Source: Caecitellus pseudoparvulus (lineage: Eukaryota > Bigyra: Bicosoecida). From it: DNA of 64,000 nucleotides. Positions 1 to 15,000 of the stretch are shown piece by piece. The stretch lies in the NCBI GenBank assembly GCA_965644315.1, contig CBFFRQ010000094.1:62001-126000 (forward strand). Direction: 5' to 3'. The notes below the pieces were generated by a model. The model was not told the DNA's origin, searched no databases, and saw nothing but the letters and a program-made list of their open reading frames with translations. A program made the position numbers and the translations under genes. The stretch's first letter is position 1; the number at the start of each line of letters is the position of its first letter.

Positions 1-3000
1 CTTCACTTCCAATCGTTGCTGTTTCCGGCACGGTTGCTTTGATGGGCTCTGCTGTCCAAACAGGCACCTCGTTGACATCCACCAGCTCCACCGTCACCAC
101 TCCCGACCTTGGCTCAGAGTCCATGCCAACGTCAACCACGCGCACCTCCACGTCAAAGGCAGCACCCAAGGCAGAGATTGCTTCACTTTCATAGTCGAGC
201 ATGCGGCACGCTTCAGTGGCAAGGCGCAGCACGCCAGTGGACTCGTCCACAGTCAAGTACTCCGAGAACGGAGACGGCGCAAGAGAGAAGGTGTACCTCA
301 TGAAGGCTGCAGGCTGCGTGGGGAACGTTGTGTCCTCGTCGGACACAGCAACAGAGCCAATGGTGAGCGCTCGTGGCGCACCCGTCGGCGACAAGCACTC
401 GGGCACAGCAAACACCTGCCCGTCAACGATGCTCACAGGGTCGTTGGCGTCTGTGAGCCTCACCTGCACAGTCCCAAGACCTTCCTTCCCTGACGCATCG
501 TTGATACGAATGGGGATGGAAATAGGACCAGTGGAGGCTTCAAAGTTCAACACAGCGGCCTGGGCAGCGCGGGCAGCGTCGGTGCTTGCATCTGCGATGG
601 ACAACTCCCCGGTGGCTGGGTGAATAGACCAGACCAGAGCGGCTGAGGATGATGCGATGGAGAACACCAGGGTCGCAGGGTCTGAGTCTGGATCGGCAGC
701 AGAGAGGAAAGCAACATGTGTCCCTGGTTCTGGGGACTCAGACACCTCCAACACTTTACCATCCTCTACGAGTACTGGCGCCTCTGGAACATCCTCCACG
801 GCCACACGGATGGTGCTGACTGCGCACAGAGCACCAGGGTCGCATGCACGAATACGCAAGTTAAACTCCGGTTTCGTTTCAAAGTCCAACTCTTTGTCTC
901 CAATCACGGCAAGGTTGCCGCACGAGATCGTCCACACGCTGGACTCGTCCAGCAAAGCCCACGAGAGGTCGGCGCCCTCGGGATCCGAGGCAAGGGAGGT
1001 CAGATCCATGGGTTTGACCGGCCCTTCCTTGACGTAAATGTCACTCCTCTCAAAGGTTGGTGGCTCGTTCACATTGGTGACGGAAATGCGTGCCGCACCC
1101 TCCACAACGTGGTCGCCGTCTGTTACTGACACGACCATGGGGTGCACATTGTGCACCAACTCTTCGAAGTCAAGCTCAACGCCCTCCATGAGCGTGAAGA
1201 CTCCTGCTGGGCTGAGGTGGAAGAAAGATGAACTAGAAACCATGGAGAAGCGGAGCGTAGTTCCCAAGTCCTCGTCAGTCGCAACAAGCACGCCATCCAC
1301 CGCGTCACCTGCAGACGCTGTCTCAGGAATCGTCAGCTTGAACTCGGCGGATGCGAGTTTGGGTGCCTCGGGCACATCACCCACATTCACCTGCAGTGTG
1401 GTCTCGGACACAACATCCAAGTTGCAGGCATCGGACACCGACAGTGCCAACTTGAGCTCTCGCTTCTCTTCAAAGTTCAGGGAGGCCCCGCTTGACACCG
1501 TCACCAAGCCCCTTGTGCCATCTAGAGTGATCCAAGGATTATCTTCCAGTGTGAAGAGCAGCAGACCACACTCGCCCACATCTGGATCGCGTGCATGGAG
1601 GTCAAGTCTGAACTGCTCTCCAGCTTCGGAGTTCTCCGGAATCGTCACCGACGGCGTGGCGTGGAACGCTGGTGGCTCGTTCACATCCAGCACCTGGATC
1701 AGAACTGCCGCCGAATCGGAGGAACCTGCTGAGTCCGTGGCTGTGATGGCTACGCCAATTGTGGGCGTGTACTCATGATTCAGGCTCACGCCCTCCACCA
1801 GGGACAGCACGCCGGTGCTTGATTCAATGGTCAGGGAGCTGCGCACGACCGTGGCCAGAGCGGCATTGGGACCGCAGAGGCTCTTCACAATGGACCCTGG
1901 CGAACGCACTTGAAGCTTCGTGAACAGGGATGGCGACACAACACCAACAGGAGGGCTGGTGAACAGGTCGGATGCCCCGTCAGCGGACCTGGAGGAGCCA
2001 GCTCCAACAACGGCTCGAACGACAGACCTTGACTCAGCGTCGCCTTGCAGCGCGATGTAAATCTTATGCTGCTCATACACTGCCAACGCATCAAAGCTCC
2101 CAGACGCAATGCGGGTCCCTGCTTCATTCACGACGGTGACTTCTGCGTCAGTGCCAGGCGAGAATGCAAACGCAAAGCGAATAGCAGCTCCATCCGCGCT
2201 CGTAAACGCAAGCTCGACGTCGGCCAGCTCCTGCATGTGCAGCACTACAAACGGTGCATCGATTAGCAAGGGCACGGTTGTCATGGACGGCAGCGTTGTC
2301 GAACCAGAGCTCCAACAGTTGGTGGACGAAATGCTGTACTCGAGGCGGTCTGCGGCATCCTGGTCCGTGGCAACAACGGCAGAGCCCAGCTCAACACCGG
2401 GAACGTTCTCAGTCACCACCAAGTCCCCAGGCAACACAACCGGGGCGTCATTTGCATCTTCTACGTGCACTACAAGCTCCGAGCGCACCTCGTTGCCTGC
2501 CATGTCTGACGCGCGCACCACCGTTGTCCTACGTGGCATGGTTTCGAAGTCAAGGCGCTCTGCAAGCGTGATGCTGCCGTCAGGCAATGCAGCGAAAAGG
2601 GGCGAATCTACCGAGTATGACACAGAGTCCCCCTCATCATCATCAGAGCAATCCATACGAGCGATTGTGGTGCCGACAGCCGCACCCTCAGAGATGCGAA
2701 TGGTGGGCAAGGCTGTGCACCGAGGCGCTTCGGGCACATCCAAGACCAAGAAGGAAAAGGAATGCTCCACAACCTCACCTGCCTTGTCGGTGGCCGACAC
2801 TACAACTCGGTATTCCTCCACAGCTTCGTGGTCAAACACGGAGCTTGGCTTTGCTTGGACACGGACGACACCTGTTGCTGCGTCTACGGACAGGGTGCCG
2901 CTTGCGTCCGACACGATGGCAAACGTTGCTGAGTCATCTTCATCTTCGTCGGTTGTAATGAGTGTCGCAATCGTGGCGCCTGTGGAGCTGTAGTCTCCTT

Positions 3001-6000
3001 CGTCCAGCTTGAATGCACCAGCAGGCAGCGCCGCAAACACGGGTGGGAAGTTGGCATCTGAAATGGTCACGAAAAGGTCAGAAGTTGCGAAGGAGCCTGA
3101 CGAGTCAATGACTCGCACTCCAAGCTTCATGGTTGTTCCCACTGCCAACTTTGATTCATAGGACAGCGAAACTTCGCCAGTGGGCTGCAAAGAGAGGAAC
3201 CTGGAGGCGATGTCATCCGTCATGCTGGGCTCCAGCGAGAACGCCAGCTTGGCTGCATCAGCTGCGTCCTCATCGGAGGCGTGAGAAGCAAAGTTGAAAA
3301 TGACAGAGCGAGAAGGCTTGTTTTCGGGGACGGAGCGCTCGAATCTCGCGGCGGAGAACACAGGGGCGTCCGGTCGATCCAGCACGGAAACGGACACAGT
3401 AGAAGTGCCTCGAAGCAGACCAGCATCGGTGGCAACAGCAGTGAACTTCCACTCGGAGCGACCTTCATGGTTCAGCAAATACGGTTTGGAAACCACAATG
3501 CCCCGCTCTCCGTCAAGTGCGAATGGGGAGTCGGCTGCTCCCTCCAGAGAGAACGTGAGAGCAGACGAGCCCTTTGCTGCTTCGTCAGGGTCAGAGGCGG
3601 AAAGGCGGCCCACCAACACCCCAGCAACGGCGTTTTCCGCCACGACGAAGCGAACATGCTCAGAAGACATGACAGGTGCTTCGTTTACGTTGTCCACAGA
3701 GACTGTGATCGGAACAGCAGGGGACGCCAGTCCACCTTCATCTGTGACCCGGACGCTGACGTCGAGCGACTTGCGTGACTCTGGCAGCGCCTCAAAGTCA
3801 ATGCTGCCTGCGCTTGTAACAAAGAGCTGACCAGATGCCGCGTCGATTGCGACCAGGCCACCAGCAGAGGCGAGCAGCGAGTATCGCAACACCGCTCCTG
3901 CATCTGGGTCCCTCGCACTGAGAGGTGCACCGATACTCTGGCCGGCTGGGGCGTTCTCTGAGACACGGAATGTGGCATCGCTGCCAACCTCCAGCAGCGG
4001 AACTTCGTTCATGTCCATGACCTTCACTGTCACGGTTGAGAGTGTTGACAGTCTCTCCGCGGAAGCATCCTTCACTGCCACTTCAAGAATGATGGCCGGG
4101 TCCCTTTCGAAGTCCAGTGCACCCAGCGCTGCCCCCTCTGCTGTGAGGACAATGTCCAAGCCACTTGTTGAGAATAGACTCGAGTGCTTTCCGCTCGAAA
4201 TAGAGAGGCTCAGCGGTGTCCCTTCTGGGTCAGTTGCGTCCACCCGGCCAACGACCTCCCCTGCGAGCTTGGAGCTAGCAGAGGTGGCTTCCGCCACTGA
4301 AAAGACTGACGACGAGACAAGCGGCGCTTCGTTGATGTCTCCAACACGAAGTGTGAATGTTGAGCTTGACCTCAAGCCCCCCTTGTCCTGTACACGCACT
4401 GTGCATGTATGCTCGGATGCAGTCTCAAAATCCAAAGACCGTTCCAAGGAGACTGCACCAGAAGTTGAGTTCACGAGAAGCAGAGGGCAGGAACCCTCTG
4501 TGAAGAACGCCAGAGATGCATCCAGATCGGGATCCACAGCGGATAGCGTGGCAATGACGGTGCTTGTTGGCGTGGTTTCAGGCACAGCTGCGCTGAGCCC
4601 CAGCACGAACTGAGGGGCCTCGTTCACGTCCGACACTACCACAGTGAAAGACTCCGACGCCACCTGGCTGCCGTCAGTGACCGTAATCACCAACCCATAC
4701 CCAGCCGAGGGCGCACTTTCATAGTCAAGGCCTGACCCTGGAGCAGTGAGCACTCCTGAACAGCTCGAGAGGGCGAAGAGGCCGCTGGGATCCTCAAGTG
4801 TGAACACCAGTGGCTTGCTCCCTTCCGTGCTCACTGGAACAGTGTAGGTGAAGTCACTGTTCTCTGTGGCAGAGATCGATGCAGGCAGTTCTAAAGCCAG
4901 CATGTCATCGAGGTTAGTCACCTTCATGGTAATGAGAGCAGTGGACATGAGGCCGGCCTGGTCCGTGACGGCAATGGTGTAAGGCGTGGGCGATCCACTT
5001 TCAAAATCGAAAACTGAACCATGGCTTCCACTCAGAATGTCATTCTCACAGCCAGCTCGGACATCTCCCGTCAAGGGGTCGAGTTGCAGAAGCTTGTCTG
5101 CGCTGCACAGAGGCGCATCGTCAACACTTGCGGGGAACGAAAAACGCAGAACATCGTCAGTGTCCTCGTCGTGGGCGGAGATTGATGCAACAACCGTCCC
5201 AATTGGTCTGTTCTCGGCCACTGAGAAGCTCTGGTCTTCGACGATAGGGCGCTCATTCACACCCACCACCCGAAGTGATACAACAGAGGAGGAGCGCAAG
5301 CCGCTGTCGTCCGTGGAAGTGATTGAAATCAGAACCTCTTCATCCGCCAAAGTATCCGCGTCGTATTCACTCCGATCTGCTGACGGCTTGATGAACAGCT
5401 CCAGTTTGCCAGAGTCCGTACCAGGCCTCAGATCCACAAAACTGCCGTCGGAGCCGCGTGCTGATAGTGTGGACACCACAGCAGCGGGAACTTCATCCTT
5501 GACATCAAGGTATGCAATGACCATTCCAGGCATGGCGCTTTCTTTCATTGCGATACAAGCAATGGCTTCTTCTTTGCATGCTTGCGCTGAGCGTGAGACA
5601 ACCGAGACAGGGCCGAAGTCTGAAAGAGACACCGCGGGCGGTTCATCCACATTCAGAACATCGAGAGACAGGATGAAATAGGTGGCTGCTGTCTGGTCCG
5701 AGTCATCCTCAACACGCATCTCAAATCCCACCATGGGGTATGATGTTGCCTCGGCGTCCACCAAGTCGACAAGCCGTAGCTTCGCTGCTCGGTTGTCCAC
5801 GTGTTCAAGCTTGAATGGTACAGGGTTTGCGCCAGGATGGCAAACAGACAAGTGTTGCCCAGACGGCACTTGACCACCCACGCGGGTGATGAGGATGCCG
5901 TCGAGGTTCATGGTCGCCACAATGTCGCTGTCATCTGTGCGGTGGCTCTTGAACAGTGTCACAGACTCAGAGGATACCAAGAGTCCGACAGCAATCTGTG

Positions 6001-9000
6001 GTGAACCCGGAACGGAGGCTTCGGACACTCCAACACTAGCCACTGTCTCTGACACTACGCTACAGCTTCCTCTCTTGCAAATTCGAGCTTGGGATGATTC
6101 TGCGGCAAGGGTCCACACAATCTGAATGGGAGTTCCGTCCTGGGTTCCGTCCAGCAGCACCATCAAGTCGCTGACAGCGCCGGCACGAAGCCTGAGGTGC
6201 TCAGGGGTGCCCCCTGTGGTGGCACGCACAGGCACTGGGGAGAAGCTGGCAGTCCCTGTTGTTTCCGGCCCCCAGCACAAGTCATCAGAGACCACGCTGA
6301 AGGTGACCACATCACCCACATCGTTGTCCACCGCCCGAAGCTCGGTGGCCAGCAGTGTGCCGACAGGGGTGCCTTCGGAGATGCTGACGACAACATTGTC
6401 CAACACTGGGGTCTCATTCTCATCCAGAACGATCACAGTCACCATCGCATCGACCCGAGTCCCAGCCTTGTCCGTCAGCTGCACTGGCAGGAACAAGGTG
6501 GGTGCAGACTCGAAGTCCAACCGGACATCTGAGCGAAGTGCAACTTGTCCGTCCGCCTTGACAGAGAAAGGTGTACGTGCACTGCCTCCCAGCGCAAAGG
6601 TGACCTCCTCCTCAAGGTCGGGGTCGATGGCTTCCAACCTGAACAACACAGATCCAGGCGAAGCAGATTCAGACACGGCAAACTTGAGGCTCGTTTTCGA
6701 CAGGACGGGGGCGACGTCATTTACATCTTGCACTGATACAGTCACAGCCACCCTGCCGGCGATGCCCTCCGGGCTGGTCGCTTCAACCACAAGATCATAC
6801 GTCTCCTGAAGCTCGCGATCAAGCAAGACCGCCCGGTTCACCACCACTCTGCCATCGCTTGACACATCGAAGACCCCACCGGTGTCCCCTTGCACGATGC
6901 GGTACTCAGAGACTGGTAGGTCGGAAGAAACGCTCAGCACAGTTTCCATGGGCGCCGCTCCTTCAGAAACGACTGCCATAAGTGGAACTGCCGACAGACG
7001 AGGGGCTGCTGATTCGGATGCAACGGTGGTGATTCGAATCTTGCAGGAGTCCGTGGGCCGGCCGCCCTCCTTGGCTGAGACAAAGGCGGTGCCTTCAAAT
7101 ACAGCAAACGCCTCCAAGTCCACACCAGCTGCCACAGAGAGGACGCCTGTGACAGGATCCACCACGAACTCCTCAAGACCGTGGAGTGCAAACGTCACGG
7201 CGTCCCCATCTGCGTCCCAGGCAGCCAGCGTGCCGACCACGGAGCCTGCAGCAGCACCCTCGGGCACACTGAACTGTGCGAGCTTCGACAGCAGCGCTGG
7301 GCTTTCATCAACATCCCCAACGACGACGGTGTACCTAGCGACGGCAGCGAGAGCTGTGGAGTCCAAGGCCCGGATTGAGACCCACATGTCTTCGTGGCTG
7401 GCTTCAAAGTCAACGTCAACATCCTCTGTCAGGAACACAGTGCCAGATCGAGCATCAACGGCAAAACGTCCCACATGCGATGAAGTCTCCACAGAGTAGG
7501 TGAGCGAATCTGACGCGGCACCGTCGTCATCGTGGGCGCCCAGAGAACCAACGAGGGGAGCACCCACCTTGCTGTTCTCCAGAAGAACGAGCGTGGCAGA
7601 GCGCAGAGTGGGGGGCTCTGCCAGGTCCTGAATGTGCACAGACACAACCAAGGGGACTGATGTTGCTGCAGGGGAGCCCGAGTCCACGGCAACCAGCGTG
7701 AGGGAAACGGTGCTGACGGCCTCATGGTTCAGTGCGCCCCGCACAAACAGCTGCCCGGTAGAACGCTCGACGGCGAAGAGGGCTGGGTGGGAGCTCTTCG
7801 CGATATGCATGGTGTGTGTTTGATCTTCGTCAGAGTCCCTGATGAAGGACAGCAGGGGAGGCCCAAACGCAGTGCCGGGCGGGGTGTTTTCCTGAACAAC
7901 GAGGACCTTGGGGGTGACCGAGGCGAAGGTGGGAGCCTCATTTGCATCTTCAACCTGAATCACCACCTCACACTCCGCACGCAGGCCACCGCCGTCCTCC
8001 ACAAGGTACGACAGGGTGTACTCTGGCACGCGTTCGTGATCTAGGGCCCCTGCCATGGCACCTCTGGGTGTCAGCAGCACCTGCCCCGTCGGGTCAACAT
8101 CAAAGAGTCCAGCTCCGCCGCCCAGGGTCGAGAACTTCAACTTTCCGTTTGCCCCAGCGTCAACATCGCTCGCGGGGAGGCGCGAGCCGAATGGGCCTCC
8201 GGCCGAAGTCTCAGAAGCATCTTCGGAGATGGTGAGCACGGCATCCTCGCAACTGGGAGCTTCGTTCACGTCCAGCGCGACAATGCTCACGTGTGAGGTG
8301 GCCACATGCCCCATGAGGTCCGTTGCAGATACGACTAGATCGTAGGAGCTCTGCGAAGACGATTCAAAGTCCAAGACGCCAGCAGCGGTTGACACCAAGT
8401 ACCCATCGCCGTCGATGGCGAAGGATCCTGTTGGGTCCCCTTTGCTGATGCGCAGCGAGATTGAGTCGCCTGCATCGGGGTCACGTGCTTGGAGGGGAGC
8501 CCCAAACTGCGCCCCAGGTGCCACATCTTCGGGGACCGCAAAGAGTGCATCTGCAATGAAAGGTGCTTCGTTGACATCTTGAACGAGGACCTTCACAGTG
8601 ACTGTAGCAAAGCGTGGAGAAGGGTTTACTCCGTTGTCCGTCACTCGGACGGTCAGCTCGTGCACAGGTGTTGACTCGGCGTCAAGCTTAGCTCCTTCAG
8701 CTAACAGCAGCTGGCCGGTGTGGGGATTCAAGGTGAACGTCTCCCCTGCTCCCCCGAGAATTGCGAATGTGTGGACCTGGTCGGCATCTGCGTCCTCAAC
8801 GGCAAGTACCGCTCCCACCCGAGCACCCCCTGCCGCGTCTTCTGGTACTCTGCGGTGCAACGTGCCGTCCTCGTGCAATCCGACAAACATCGGAGCATCG
8901 TTAATGTCCTCCACAGCCACTGTGACGGTTGCACGGCTGCTGCGCGTGTCGCCTCCGGAAGGACCCGTGAGAGCTTCCACATGCACGAGGTGTTCACGAG

Positions 9001-12000
9001 CCCGCGAGGCATCAAGGCTCGCATCAGCACGTAGTTTAAGGTTCCCTGTGTGCTCATCAACCGAGAAAAATGAGTTGGGAGCCGCCAGGCGGTACCAAAG
9101 ACGGCCGAACGCGCCTCCGTCAACATCCATGGCATCGATGCCCGAGTCGGGCAGGACAGTCCCACTGCGCTGGTTTTCTGGAACTGAAACCCGCACTCCT
9201 TTCACTGAAGGCGCCTCATGCACGTTCTTGATGCGAATAAGCACTTGGCCGCGTGCCTTGGCGGATGGCACGCCGTTGTCAGTGGCGGTCAACTCTGCCA
9301 CAACGGCGGGGACCTTGAAGTCCCGCAGTGCGGCCTTGTTGAGGGACAAGTCGCCGGACAGTCGTTCGACCCCAAACGTGCCTGCAAGGTGAGTAGGTAC
9401 CTCAAGCAGCTCAAGGGAGAAGGTGTGCTCTTGGTCTTCATCGGCATCTGCCAACCCCCATTCTGTGCCGCGAGCAACAACGGTCCCGGCACTTGCCGTC
9501 TCAGCCACATCAACGCACGCAACGTACAAGGCAGGGCAGCCAGGAACGACTGGGTTCGAAAAGACAGGCGCATTGTTGCTGTCCTTCACGTGCACATGCA
9601 CGATGCCCTCGCCAGCCAGGGCTTCTGGGGCACCGTCGTCGTGCACCTGCACCTTCAGGCCGTGTGCAAGCTGCGTTGCGTACGACAGGCCGGCAGGTCC
9701 CACCACAATTGCACCAGTGCTGCGATCAACGACGAACGTCCCATCAGAGTCTTCGCTGGCCTGCACACAAAAGTACTTCAGGGAAGCGCCCGGAATGGTT
9801 GACGAGACGGTGGCCCGGAAGGTCGCCGGCACCTGCTCGAGCTCCAAGGCGATTGACATCTTCGCCTTGCCTTGAGAGACCTGAACTTCGTTCACCAACG
9901 TGTCAATGACAATGCGTGTTTCACCTGCGTCGCTCTCAGTGGAGCGCTCTACACAAGATGCCTCCTTGCACACCTTCACAGTCAGCTCCGACTCCTTGAG
10001 GTGGACAGACAGCACAGCTTCGTCTGCTGCCAGACGCAGTGACGTGCCAACCTGGAGGAGTGCCGTTGCTGAGGTTGTGGTTGCCACCCTCACAGGCTGA
10101 GGCAGGAGCCCACCGGAGCGGACGCCGATACTCTGCTGGCTCCAGCAGGAAGCAGACAACAAAGAGAACGTGTGCTGGTCCATGACATCCTCATCTATGA
10201 AGGCGATGAAACCGACGACTGTGCCGGGCGCTGCTGCCTCTGACACGCTGAACTTGGAGGATTGGACGACCGGGGCATCGTTCGCGTCCCCCACATGAAT
10301 GGTGAGCTTGCATGAGTCAGTGAGACCTGCCTCGTCCGTAACCGTGACAGGAAGGCTCACCTTCGTGCGTGCTTCAAAGCTGGCGGGCCGCGGACCAACT
10401 GTCAGGATCCCATCCGCGGACAGCGTGACTGCGCCCTCCTCGTCGGCGTCAGCCGTCGCGAATGTGTGCACGTCACCCTCATCCTCGTCGTCCACCAGAA
10501 GCCTGGCGATGACAGTGCCAGGCACAGCTGCTTCGCTGACCTTGTAATTCTGTGCGCAAGCTTCGCTCAAGTCTGGAGCATCTGGGGAATCCAACACGTG
10601 GACAACTGCAATGGCTACGCTGTGGGCGGGGTATGCCTCAGGCCCGACGGCCAGGACTGTAAGGACGTGCTCAGCCTTGGTGGACAAGCGCAATCGGGAG
10701 CCGTCATTGACAGTCAGCTTCCCATCCAAACCCATGCCAAAGGTGTTGCCTTGGTTCCCAGAGACGATCTGGTGATGCCACTCCAGGTCAGGCGTCGAAG
10801 GCTGCAGTGCGAGAAGGCCGATGGCGGTGCCGAATGGAGCGTGCTCGGGCACCTGGAAGTGGAACACGGGTACCTCGAGGTCTCCCAACTCTGGCGTTGC
10901 ATAGTGGGTGGCGTGCTTTTCAGCGGCCCACTTCTGAGGCACTTTTTCTATGCTTTCTGCTGCGATGACACGAACCTCGGTGGGCGCTGCTGCGCGCTGC
11001 CCTTGAGCATCCACAGCCTGCACAGACATGATAACGTTTAGGTCAGCCGGAATCTCCCGTTTGGTAGTTACAGTGCGTGTGGAGTTGGATGCTTCGTCAA
11101 AGGTCACGGTGTGCTTGGTGGGGGTCAAGCGAAGCGCACCTGTGCGTGTGTCGACCGTCACCCAGTCGCTGGCCCGCGCAGCGAAGTAGCGCATGTCCCC
11201 AGACAGGGAAGCTGTGTCTACGTCGGAGGCTCCCACAACACCAATGACCTCTCCATCCGCGTAGCTAGCGCCCGCCAGAACGATGATTTCGACGCTTGCT
11301 GCCAGCATGACTGGTGCCTCGGGTGCGTCGTCCACAACAAGACGCACAGTCTGCTGGCTGGAGGCAGCATGTGGGTCTGTGGCGGAGATGGTGAGCGTGT
11401 ATGATGGCTGAGTCTCATAGTCGAGGCTGACACCTTCAGCAAGGCTAAGCTGGCCCGTCACAGCGTCGATAACCACGCGGTCGGCGTCGCGACTGGGGAC
11501 AACCGCGTACGAGATCGCCTCGCTTTCAGGGTCAGTTGCCCGAATGGGGGCCCCAAAGCTGGACCTTGAAGGCAAAGATTCAGACACGTGCAGTGTGGTG
11601 GCAGGCACTGAGAACATCGGTGGCTCATTGACGTCGGAAATGCCAATGGTCACCGTGGCGGGCGCGGCGTTTGCTTGACCGTCCGAGGCCACCACATTGA
11701 GCGTGAAAGATGTTGCCCCACTTTCCGCATCCAGCGCACTGGCATCCCGGACAAGCACCCGCCCAGTATCATGGTCAACCTCGAAGACGCCGGGGGAGGA
11801 TGCCGCTGCCACAAAGTACTTCACATCATCGTCCTCAGCGTCAGTGGCAGACAGGGTGCCGACCAGGCTTCCCTTTACAGCATCCTCTGCGACGTCAAAC
11901 GAATGGCTCTCCATAACAGGCGCCTCGTTCACATCAACCACCTTCACAGTGATCGTTTCTTCAACTGACAGCGCGGGGGAAGCGCTGTCTGTTGCGCGAA

Positions 12001-15000
12001 CGCGGAGTGTGTAGCTGGGTGTGCTCTCGTAGTCGAGGGGTGTCTCGCCCACGAAGGTCACCATGCCGTCTCTTGCGACAGCGAAAGGTGTGCCAGAGCT
12101 GAGCAGCTCAAGTGAAACTGTTTGCTCCTCGTCAACATCGCCAGCAGTCAGAGTTGGTGTCAGCACAGCCCCCGCCTCCGCGTCTTCAGGGATGGACAGG
12201 TCCACCACTGTAACGAAAGGCGCCTCGTTCACATCAGTCACGATGACGTGCAGGGCGCACTCCTCGCCGAATGTGGAGCTCCCTTCGTCGGTCGCGACAA
12301 GTGTCAAGTGAAACGCGGGTTCAGTCTCGAAGTCCAAGGCCTTTCGTAGAGACAGGGCACCAGTGCCCTTGTCGACCGCGAACGTGCTGCCGGCGTTGCC
12401 CTTTGAGATGCTGACAACCATTCCATCCCCCTCTGGGTCGGAAAAGTCGCAGGGGTTGGCCTGAGTCCAGTCTGCCGGCACTGCGTCCTCTGGAACGCGT
12501 ACTGTAGCTGCGTGGAGGCCAGATGGCGGTTCGTTGACGTCTTTCACGTGGACTGTGACATCTGCAGTGGCCGAGAGGCGTGCGGGCCCAGGCACGTCCA
12601 AACCATCGTCCACTACCTGCACCACAAGGGAGTGAGACCGTTGGGCTTCGAAGTCCAGCCCCTCTGCAGCTACCTTCAGCTGCCCTGACTGCGCGTCGAT
12701 CTTGAACAAACCCGCTGCGTTGCCAGCAACGATCGAATACATGAGCGTCTGTTCAGAGTCATCATCGATTCCGAGAATGGGTTTGCCGACCAGCGTGTTG
12801 ATGGAAGCGGTCTCTGCGACAGAGCGGCTGGTAGCATCAATGGAGGGGGGGCGGTTGCGGTCTGCCACAACGACGGTCACCGTGGCAGTGCTGGTCGCTC
12901 CGCGGGCATCTGACAGGCCCAGCAGTAGCTTGTAGGATGCAGCACCTGATGACCTGGCATCCAGCCTTGCAGACCCGTGGAAGAGGCTCCCGTCACGAAC
13001 GATGAACCAGGGCTTGCCAGCTTCGTCGGCGCCATTCCCAGACACAATCGAAACTGTGACTTCGTCGCCATCCTCATCCTCGATGGCGAGGGACTTGCCA
13101 CCGATGGCCATCCACGGTGCGATGTCTTCGGGCACCAAGAGCTTGGCGTCCAACAGCAGCGGGGCGTCATTCTCATCTTGGACCTTGATTGCCTGCTGCA
13201 CCTCCACGTGTGCGCCAGCTGCGTCTGAGGCAGCAATCGTGAGCACGTAGCTTTGTGCGTGCTCAAAGTTGAGTGGCTCCAGAAGGGTGACGATCCCCGC
13301 GTCCGAGACGGCAAACGTGTTCAGTGGGGCTCCACTGACAATGCGGAAGGAAAGAGCGTCTCCTGCATCTTCATCGCCGATGTCAAGGCTCGTGACCACG
13401 GTGCCGATCGCGGCAGCCTCACTGACACGCACAGCAGCGGGCGCGCCACCTGCTCCATGGAAGCGGGGCGCGTCGTTCTCATCAGTCACCTGCACTGTGA
13501 CAGAGATGGCACCTGAGGCGCCCCTCGGGTCCATGACGATGACTTCCAGGAAGTGTACTCGTTGAGTTTCATAGTTCAGCGCCTTTGCAACGGTCACCTG
13601 GCCGTCCTTTGACACTGAAAACTTGTCACCCCCCGTGTTCATCATGAACAGGAGAGAGTCGCTGTCTTCATCGGTGGCGATCAGGGGGGCACCAACTTTC
13701 TCCCCCACAGGCGCATGCTCTGATACAGAAAAGGTGACGGCGGGCATGCCGTGGGGCGCATCGTTCTGGTCCACAACCAGCACACCCAGATGGTGTTCAG
13801 TAGTGCTCTCCTTGTCTGACGCTGTGATGGTGAGCTTGTGCGCTGGCAGCGCTTCGAAGTTCAGGCCCCGGCTTCCGACCAACAGCTGCGAGCCCTTGAG
13901 CACGAAAGCGTCACCTTCATTCCCTGCAGCGATGGCAAGTGTGACGGCGTCCCCCTCCTCGTCAGTCACCGACAGATCAGCAACGAGTGCCCCAGGGCTG
14001 TTCTCGAATACACTCACGCTTGAAGGTGCATCCACGAACACAGGGGCATCATTTGCGTCGGTGACAGACAGGGAAACTCGCGCGATGTTGGAGAGGCCCC
14101 CTCCGTCCACGAAAACCCCGTCATCTGTCGCCTGAACGAGCAGCTCATAGCTGCGTGCAGCCTCATCTTCGAAGTCCAGCGGCTTCTCCAGGACAAGGAA
14201 CCCCCTGTCGTCGACAGAGAAGATGCCAGCTCCGTTTCCTTGGAGGATGCGGTAGGAGAGTGCGCCTCCGTCATCCAGGAATGGCAGGGGAGACTTTGAC
14301 AGTCGGCTGCCCACATCGACTCCTTCTGAGACCTCGACTGTGAAGGAGCCACCAGTTGGGGCGGCGTTCGTGTCATCCGGTGCAACAAGGACGACATACT
14401 TGAACCCAGGTGACTTGTTGTCGCACCGGGAAGTGTCGCCAACCACCCTCGCACACACGCCCAAGACGGCAAGCACAGGGAACTCTGGTTTGTTGTCTGT
14501 GACGATGTCTGGGCTGCCCAAGGGGTAGTAGTCTTCGGAGTTAATGTTGACGATGTCCCCATTCGTTTGCAGCTCGAGCCACAGCATGGGCCGTTGGGCG
14601 GGAACGGTGCGGGGCCTGTCAAAGAAACGCAGTGCCCACGGGACAAACTCAATGTCGCCGCCATCTTCAGCAAAGGCCGCGAGCCGGGCAACCAGCTCGC
14701 CCTTCCGCGCTCCAACCTTGGCGGGGACAACAGCGTACTGCTCGTCATTGGACCACTCGACTGTCCTGGCCGCCGCCATGTCCTCTGGGGTCATGCAGCT
14801 GCCCGGGCAGCTGAACTTGCTCAAGCCTGAGATTATGTTCAGCCACTTGATGCCTTCAGGCTTGTCTGTTACGGCCACACTGACCCAGAAAAAGGCCTGC
14901 AGGTTGCCCACGCCGCTGTCCGTCACGCGCACCTTCAAGCGCATGGTGTGCACGCCGCTTTCGAAGTCGAACGCTGCGTCAGCGTAGGTGGACAGCACGC

